A DNA stretch of 64,000 nt from Bromus sterilis (Eukaryota > Streptophyta > Magnoliopsida > Poales > Poaceae), in assembly GCA_950022295.1 (NCBI GenBank), contig OX465595.1, forward strand, positions 65,680,770-65,744,769, written 5' to 3'. Positions 56,992-64,000 of this stretch are shown piece by piece. The notes under the pieces were generated by a model. It did no database searches, had not been told where the DNA came from, and worked only from the letters and a program-made list of their open reading frames with translations. The translations under genes and the position numbers were made by a program. Every line of letters starts with the position of its first letter. Position 1 is the first letter of the stretch.

Positions 56992-59900
56992 TGTCAGAAC
57001 CCCAACTAGGGTAAGTGCTAGAGCTTGTTTGACCCTTTGCATCATGCAAAAAAATTCAAATGAAATTCAAAAATGGGGAAGCAGAAAGCCCTGAGAAATT
57101 AATTCAAATGGCCAGAATTTTTTTTTCCAAAAATCTTTTGAACATTTGGAAAATTCCTATAAATGATGCTGATCATTTTAAAAGTGGTTTGGGTATTTTC
57201 CCATACTCATGGAATTTTCTAATATTCAAAAGGTGCTCTGGAAATTAAAGTTTACCCCTATTTGAATTGAAATTCAAATTATTTGAATTTCAAAAATGTC
57301 CAAATTTTTTATGTGACTTGCTATTGGTCACCTAGGATTTATAAAATTAATTGGGCATTTTAATAAATTGCTCTGCTATTTATTTTGGGGCAAAACCAAT
57401 TAAAGAAAAGTTAAAAACAGAAACAAAGCAAAGAAAAGTAGAAAAGAGGAAGTGGCACATGCGTCTTCCTCCCCAGGACAGGCAGGCAGGCAGCACGCCG
57501 GCGACCGCCGTGGGCGTGCCAGGTAGCTGCCTGCTTCCCCCTCTCTTCCCGTGGCGCCTGGAGACGCCCAGAAGGCCACCGCGTCCATTCCCCCTCTCTC
57601 TGGACCTCGTCCCCCTTCCTCCTCGCCGTTCTCGCGACGACCGAAGCCCTAGCAGGAGCACGGCCGTGCGCCACCGTGACCACCGGGCATCCCACACTGC
57701 GCCGTCGTGTCCTTCCGCTTCAGCACCGTCGTCCTCGTCTTCAACCGCGCGGAATCGAGAGTAGAAGCCCCGTGGACGTCGACCCCTTCTCCAGTTCGCC
57801 GCCGGCCGCCGTGGACGTCGTCGACGAATTCGCCGCCGTCTTTAACCCTCCGGCCTCCCCGTGCTCGCCATCAAGCTCTGGTGAGCCTCACGAGTTTTTC
57901 CCTTTGTCCGTGCACCTCCCTGTGACCCCGTCGTCCTTTTCCACCGGAACCGAGCCCAACCGCCACACGGGTTGACGCCGACGTGCTCTCCGGCCATCCC
58001 TTGCCCCCCCGTGTGCACAGCTCGAAGCGGACGAGCACGACGCACCTTCCCGTGATCTTCCCGTGCCAAATGGTGGCCGGAAACCCACTCCGGCAACCCT
58101 CCGCCGCGTCTGCAGGTCACCGGCGGCTAACCGCCGGCGGACCCGTTAAGCTTAGGGGCTAATCCCCTGTTAGTGACCCTTGGGTCACTGACTCGTGGGC
58201 CAACCCCCCCCCCTAAACCCTCGGTTAAGCAAATTAAACCGGGTTATTTCCCACTGTGACTGACCAGCCGGCCCCACCCGTCAGCCCCCTTGTGACGTCA
58301 CCCCGACATCATGCTGGCGCAATAATTCAATTCCAGAAATAGAAATGATTAAAGAAAATGCCAGAAAAATCTAGAAAATCATTTAAACTTGGGAAATTCA
58401 TAACTAATTCATTTTAACTCCAAATATAGCAAATAATATGTCTAAAAATATCAGAAAAATCCAAGGATTATGAATATGGGCTATGTTTTCATGTTTGACC
58501 AATTAAAATTGGGTGAACAGTGCAAAACATCCATATGGCTTTAAAGCAAATTCAAATTTGAAGCACATTTGCAAATGACTTTGCATTTGACTTCTTTTAA
58601 ATGGAATTGTAACCACTTTGTGACCAAGAACATCACCATTACAATTTTGATCATGTGTATGATGCATTGCAATTATATTTATACCTTGTTTGATTGTTTG
58701 CTCGATAGACGTGCAACCGGAACCGGAGGCCACCTCCTTCGTTGAAGACCCCGATATCGAACCTCGTCAGCAAGGCAAGCAAACCCCATTGATCATATCT
58801 ATAAAATCCCAATTCCCTCTCAGTCTCGCTTATGCATGTTTAGGAGATCACCGAGACACGTTCTTTCGCATAGTTGAACCCATTCCGATGCATGACCTAT
58901 CATTCTGTCACCGTATTAAGCAAACCACAATCCTAGCAGATATAGGAGTTGAATGATGAGCATGTGGCCCCTGCAACTGTTACTGCTTTTGCTGCTTAGT
59001 GATACAATGAGGATGTTTTGATTGTGAGTCGGGATGGAATGAACACAGTGGTGTTGATGAAAGTGAAACGTGTTGGTGAATCCACCCTAAGCAAAGGTGA
59101 ACGATGAGAGGCTGTGTAGGAGTACACAGTGGGTTGTCTCGTTGAACACTACCCTAGGCCCCGAGTTCCTGTTTTGTGATCCAAGACAAAGAGTATGACC
59201 ACATGTAGGGTTTATGGGAGCCCCGTTTGGCCTCTTTACATACCGATCCGGTCCAGGAGTCACAATAGATTCGGGTTTTCCATTTGGCATGTGCATAGAA
59301 AAAGAATGAAGAAAGGTTGCATCATCCTAGATATGTGGTGGACTTGTGAGGCAGTAAAACCATATGGCAGAGGTGGCGTCTCGGTCCCTTACATTATCTG
59401 AGTCCGTTTCGTGGAACCGGCCGGACTCTCGAGCGGTGCCAAAATCAGGTAGTCGACTCCTGGATTAGAGAAGGTGATGTGAGGTTAGTGCCTTGGTTTC
59501 ATCCACGTCCGACATCCGCTTGAAGGATGCCAAGAACGAGGCGATAAGTGATGATACGCGTGTGAAGATGTACACCCCTGCAGGGTTAATGAACTATTCG
59601 AATAGCCGTGTCCGCGGTTATGGACTACTTGGAAACCTCTACTTGATCATAGATAACTTGAATGGATACTTATAAAACTCGCAAGATAAGTGTGAGTGCT
59701 ATGGTGTGCTTCTTCGTGGGGAAGTCGAGGAAGTAACCATAGTGGTGTATTGTTTGGAGATGTAGTGGACTCGTGTACGCTTCTTACCTCAAATTCTGGT
59801 ACTCGTAGTACAGGATTAGCCAAGTCAAAGCCGGCACTTCTGCATGTTGAACCCCACCTCCTTTACCTTGATACTTGAGCATGAGTAGTGTAGTTCTGAT

Positions 59901-60723
59901 GTAAGTCTTGCTGAGTACGACTTTGTACTCACGTTTGCTTATTCTATGTTTTAGATAAGAACCGGACCCCGATGGAGTCACCTTCGTGAAGCTCGACGCT
60001 GACCTTGGTAGTATAATCCCAGACAGCAGTCTGGTCCCTCGTGGAAGGGCATGTTTGTTTACAAGGCTTCTCTAAGCCATTTGTTAAACTTGTCTGTACT
60101 CAGACCTAATTTGCTTCCGTTGTATGATGTAATGTTGATCACAGACATGTGATCTTTGTATGCTCTATGTGTATATCAATAAAGAGTACTTTGTAGAGTT
60201 ATGTGATGATACCTGCTATTCATACTAGGCATGTGTGCTGCGTGTATGTTTATAACATGCATGTCTTAGTATGGGTTTTCGAGACCTTAGTTGTGATCTG
60301 GCTGGCGGTCTTTTATACACCAAGTGGCCCTTAGATGTGCGCAGCTTGGGGCATCGCGATGCGATTGTTCGTGACTCTGTCACGTGCACACTTTGTTGTA
60401 TGATCGAGCCCGCCCTAGACCCCGACTAAGTGATCGGGCTGGAGTAAGTCTATGTAAGAGTTAGGATCCAATCGATAACATGGTTGAGGCGACTTGTCTA
60501 TGAGTATGGGATTCACCACCCATAAGCATTTAGACTTGTGAGCGGACGTTGAGGACCCATCTCAGTTGATCATCCGGCCTGAATGGGATGCCCCTCACGT
60601 TCGATGCTTACCGAGAACGTTCTGTGCTTGGCCTTGTCTGCTTAGACAAGTGGGTACGGTTCTCGGCTCTCCATGTGATTGTATCGTGACTGGAATTACA
60701 TACGCTAACCCCGGGTCCCGACA
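56992..60723 (+). repeat. 5' LTR of Gypsy-3 (3,732 bp)
   Basis: TG...CA ends and a primer-binding site just after it define the LTR. It holds an AT-rich start, a GC-rich block (about 57470-58310), a second AT-rich stretch, and near 59571-59623 a block shared with the Gypsy-2 LTR. No full partner LTR is in the window, so the left boundary rests on the TGTCAG start and the change of sequence there. Confidence 0.75.
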
Positions 60724-60727
60724 GACT

Positions 60728-60739
60728 TGGTATCAGAGC
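60728..60739 (+). other. Primer-binding site of Gypsy-3
   Basis: TGGTATCAGAGC, a perfect match to the plant initiator-methionine tRNA site, four bases after the LTR end. Confidence 0.88.
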
Positions 60740-61392
60740 AGGACTGTCTGTAGGATTAGAAACCCTTGGTCGAAGTCGAGTCTAGCATTCTATAGTTATA
60801 TAGTTACTATGGGTATATAAGGGAACAACGTAAGGCTTCTTTTTCTTCTTATCCTCATCGATCTGAGTTCTGGGTCACCCTTATCTTTTCTACGGGATGA
60901 TAGGACTAGGCTCTCCTCTGTCTGATTAGAACATCTCGTTGTTTGCTTCCTTATAGCCGTAGGAAAGTTGTGTCCGTTTTCCTAGCATTTTTGTAATGCT
61001 GATTTCTTACATCGTATTATGTAAGTGTTGTATCTACATTGAAAGAAAACTGTTTTCTTGCAATTACAGCCGTTATGCTGTCCGAGTCATTCCAGGTTTC
61101 TTCAAAATCTGATGCATTTGCAAAATTCTTTCCCCCTTTTCGGTTTTCCTTTTAGAAGAACTTCTAGGTGGCATTCCCGACAGTTCCATAGAGTTTGATG
61201 TTGGTTTTCTTCTAGAAACCTATAGTGATTCAATTGCAGCTCTTGCTCCCACTTTAGATGTCTTCTAGCCAGAAGAACCACACTAACCATCGTGTTGGGG
61301 TACTTCGCTACTCTGACATATCTGTTGTAGCCCCTAGTAAACCTTGGTCATCCTCTAGGAAGCTATCCAGAGATCCAACCCCTTAAACCTAG
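60740..61392 (+). other. Gypsy-3 leader with gag and protease deleted
   Basis: After the primer-binding site come about 650 bp of non-coding sequence. Its last part (near 61290-61390: TGTTGTAGCCCC onward) looks like a broken remnant just upstream of the reverse transcriptase linker. Normal Gypsy elements would have 1.5-2 kb of gag and protease here. Confidence 0.65.
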
Positions 61393-64000
61393 CCACCCGA
61401 CAGGTGTGTAGAATTCATAGTGGATCTTATACCAGGCACAGCCCCAATATCCAGACGTCCATATAGAATGGCCCCACATGAGTTAGCTGAGCTAAAAACC
61501 CAACTTGATGCTTCGTTGGCAAAAGGCTTCATCCGCCCTAGCTCATCGCCATGGGGTTGCCCCGTTCTGTTCGTAACGAAGAAAGATGGAACAGAAAGGA
61601 TGTGCGTAGACTATCGCCCGCTAAATCTAGCGACGATAAAGAACAAGTACCCACTGCCCAGGATCAATGATCTTTATGATCAACTTGCAGGATCCTCTGT
61701 CTTCTCTAAGATGGATTTGAGATTAGGCTATCATCAAATCAAAATCCGAAATGAGGGCATACCCAAAACGGCTTTTACTACTCGTTATGGTCTTTACGAG
61801 TATACCGTCATGTCCTTCGGTTTAACCAATGCCCCCGCCACATTCTCACGCTTGATGAATTCGATCTTCATGGAGTACCTAGATAAATTTGTTGTGGTTT
61901 ATCTCGATGATATTCTCATCTACTCGAAGAACGAAGAAGATCATGCCCAACACCTAAGGCTGGTATTGATGAAACTTAGAGAGCACCGCCTTTATGCCAA
62001 GTTCTCCAAGTGTGAATTTTGGCTACCAGAAGTGACCTACTTAGGCCACGTGATTTCTGTGAAAGGTGTTGCAGTCAATCCCGAGAGAGTTCAGGCCGTC
62101 CTTGACTGGACTCCACCTGAATCGGTTAAGCAAGTTAGGAGTTTTCTTGGCCTAGCCAGCTATTGCCGCCGCTTCGTCGAGAACTTTTCTAAAGTTGCAA
62201 AGCCTCTTACTGAACTCCTCAAGAAAGATAAGAAATTCCAATGGACTCCCAAGTGCGAGGAAAGCTTTCAAGAGCTAAAAAGAAGATTGACTTCTGCACC
62301 CGTACTTGCACCTCCAGACACCAAAAGGGATTTCCAGATCTATTGTGATGCTTCACGGCAAGGGTTAGGATGCATACTTATGCAAGATCGACATGTGGTA
62401 GCTTATGCTTCACGCCAGTTGCGGCCACATGAAGAGAATTATCCTACCCATGATCTTGAACTCGCTGCCGTAGTTCATGCCCTGAAGACTTGGCGACATT
62501 ACCTCCTTGGTAATCGCTGTGAGATTTATTCCGACCACCAAAGCCTCAAATATATTTTCACCCAGCCAGATCTTAATCTCAGGCAAAGACGCTGGATAGA
62601 GTTGATAAAAGATTATGACTTAGGAATTTCTTACACCCCAGGCAAGGCCAATGTCATGGCTGATGCACTAAGTCGTAAGTCGTACTGTAACAACCTTATG
62701 TTACAGCAGTATCAACCACTTCTTCATGAGGAATTTCGAAAGCTCAATCTCGAGATTGTTCCTCGTGGATCTCTTTTCAGCTTGGTGGCGAAACCAACCC
62801 TTGAGGATCAAATCATAGCTGCCCAGAAACAAGATAGTAGTATTCAAGAGATCAAGCAGAACATTGTTAGCGGAGTTGCTAAATGTTTCTCTGCAAATGA
62901 TCAAGGAACGATATTCTTTGAAAATCATTTAGTAGTTCCTGAGAATGAAGACCTAAAGCAGCTGATCCTTAAGGAAGCTCATGACACTCCCCTCTCAATT
63001 CATCCCGGTAGCACAAAAATGTACCGAGATCTACGCCAGAGATTTTGGTGGACCCGGATGAAGAGAGACATTGCACAATCTGTTGCCGAATGTGATGTTT
63101 GTCGTCGCATTAAGGCAGAACACCAAAGACCTGCTGGTACTCTTCAGCCATTGTCTATTCCCGAGTGGAAATGGGACAAGGTCGGTATGGACTTCATCAC
63201 CGGCTTTCCAAAAACCCCGAAAGGAAATGATGCCATCTTCGTGGTCATTGATAGACTTTCCAAAGTTGCTCACTTTCTTCCTGTTCGCGAGTCTATAACT
63301 GCTAGTCAGTTGGCGGACTTGTATGTCTCTAGAATCGTGTCTCTTCACGGTGTTCCTTTGGTGATCAATTCTGATCGTGGTAGCCTTTTCACCTCTAGAT
63401 TTTGGGAAAGTTTTCAAAATGCTATGGGAACTCATCTATCCTTTAGTACAGCTTTCCACCCTCAATCTAGCGGTCAAGTTGAAAGGGTTAATCAAATCTT
63501 GGAAGACATGCTCAGAGCTTGTGTTATCTCATTTGGAAAGAATTGGGAGGAATCTCTTCCATTCGCCGAATTTTCTTATAACAATAGCTATCAATCTAGT
63601 CTGAACATGGCTCCCTTTGAATTCCTCTATGGACGACGATGTCGAACACCCCTAAATTGGTCAGAAACCGGTGAAAGACAACTCTTTGGACCGGATATGA
63701 TCAAGGAAGCAGAAGAGCAAGTTCGCATTGTTCGTGATCGTTTGAAAGCCGCTCAGTCTCGTCAAAAGAGCTACTATGATCGTCATCATAGAGAGGAGAG
63801 CTACAATATTGATGAGAAGGCTTACCTTAGGGTTACTCCTCTGAAGGGAACCCAACGATTCGGTATCAAAGGCAAGTTGGCCCCACGTTACATCGGACCT
63901 TTCCGCATTCTCGCTAAACGTGGAGAAGTTGCCTACCAACTTGAACTACCTCCGCACTTTTTCCGAGTACATGATGTATTCCATGTGTCACAACTCAGGC
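61393..64000 (+). CDS. Gypsy pol: reverse transcriptase, RNase H and integrase, partial
   Basis: An open frame of 869 codons begins just after an in-frame TAG (61390-61392) and continues beyond the window. It opens PPDRCVEFIVDLIPGTAPIS, the linker before reverse transcriptase. Catalytic VYLDDILIY is near residue 170. RNase H follows (FQIYCDASRQGLGC, later SDHQSLKYI and ANVMADALSR). Integrase has the HHCC zinc site (HPGS...CDVCRRIK), the catalytic Asp residues in VGMDFITGF and INSDRGSLF, and Glu in GQVERVNQILEDML. A GPY/F-type module (LAPRYIGPFRIL) and RVHDVFHVSQLR come last. The last two suggest a chromovirus-type clade; a chromodomain, if present, lies outside. No start codon, Gag or protease is joined to it, so the frame is probably a fragment of an originally longer polyprotein. 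Confidence 0.93.

Larger units (their letters stand above)
56992..64000 (+). mobile_element. Gypsy-3: LTR retrotransposon running past the window end
   Basis: The 5' LTR (56992-60723) starts TGTCAGAACCCC and ends GGTCCCGACA. A tRNA-iMet primer-binding site follows. The first 650 bp of the interior have no Gag. From 61393 the pol frame is open to the window edge in the order reverse transcriptase, RNase H, integrase, which is the Gypsy order. The left flank reads CCACA; the right end is outside the window. Confidence 0.92.

Noticed and set aside
57351..58120. Pro/Ser/Arg-rich frames
   Set aside because: Inside the Gypsy-3 LTR GC-rich block with no domain; long frames occur on both strands.
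60728..60739. tRNA-like sequence TGGTATCAGAGC (also at 6729-6740 and 41963-41975)
   Set aside because: These are primer-binding sites of LTR elements, not tRNA genes; no cloverleaf surrounds them.

Overview
The window looks like plant nuclear DNA from a large grass genome, most likely Triticeae (wheat, barley, rye or a relative). This is inferred from nested LTR retrotransposons, Stowaway elements with CTCCCTCCG ends, a CACTA transposon starting CACTACTGGAATTC, a plant L1 LINE, and two spliced genes of plant families. Bacterial concepts such as operons and ribosome binding sites do not apply.

Layout. (1) 1-11.3 kb: parts of a small plus-strand gene. A probable first exon lies near 1.04-1.24 kb and a terminal coding exon at 11.09-11.31 kb. 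Between them is a decayed minus-strand Copia element (1518-11075), itself split by a complete minus-strand Gypsy element (2399-9392, target duplication AATTT). The Gypsy element keeps only gag. Each of its LTRs carries eight hairpins that share a 12-nt loop but have different, mutually compensated stems; this is the most unusual structure seen. (2) 11.4-20.9 kb: small DNA transposons (two hAT, two Stowaway, one Harbinger-like element carrying an RS-rich exon-like insert) and a 5'-truncated LINE with a perfect 16-bp target duplication. (3) 21.0-23.9 kb: an intact five-exon minus-strand gene for a secreted CBM22-GH10 endo-1,4-beta-xylanase (about 560 aa). (4) 27.5-32.5 kb: an intact five-exon minus-strand gene for a class III acyl-CoA-binding protein (about 581 aa) with an internal 56-residue tandem duplication and a Mutator-like MITE in its promoter. 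(5) 34.2-57 kb: a nest of repeats. It holds copies of one LTR-retrotransposon family in both orientations, a non-coding Gypsy element with 4.45-kb LTRs, and a 6,988-bp CACTA transposon with intact ends and a disrupted transposase gene. (6) 57-64 kb: a plus-strand Gypsy element with a 3.7-kb 5' LTR, no gag, and an open reverse transcriptase/RNase H/integrase frame that runs off the window.

Only the xylanase and the acyl-CoA-binding protein are complete cellular genes. They act independently: one modifies cell-wall xylan, the other binds acyl-CoA esters. The rest is mostly a record of transposition, and several insertions can be dated relative to each other by nesting. Exon boundaries were read by hand from GT/AG sites, reading frame and family knowledge. 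No database search was possible.
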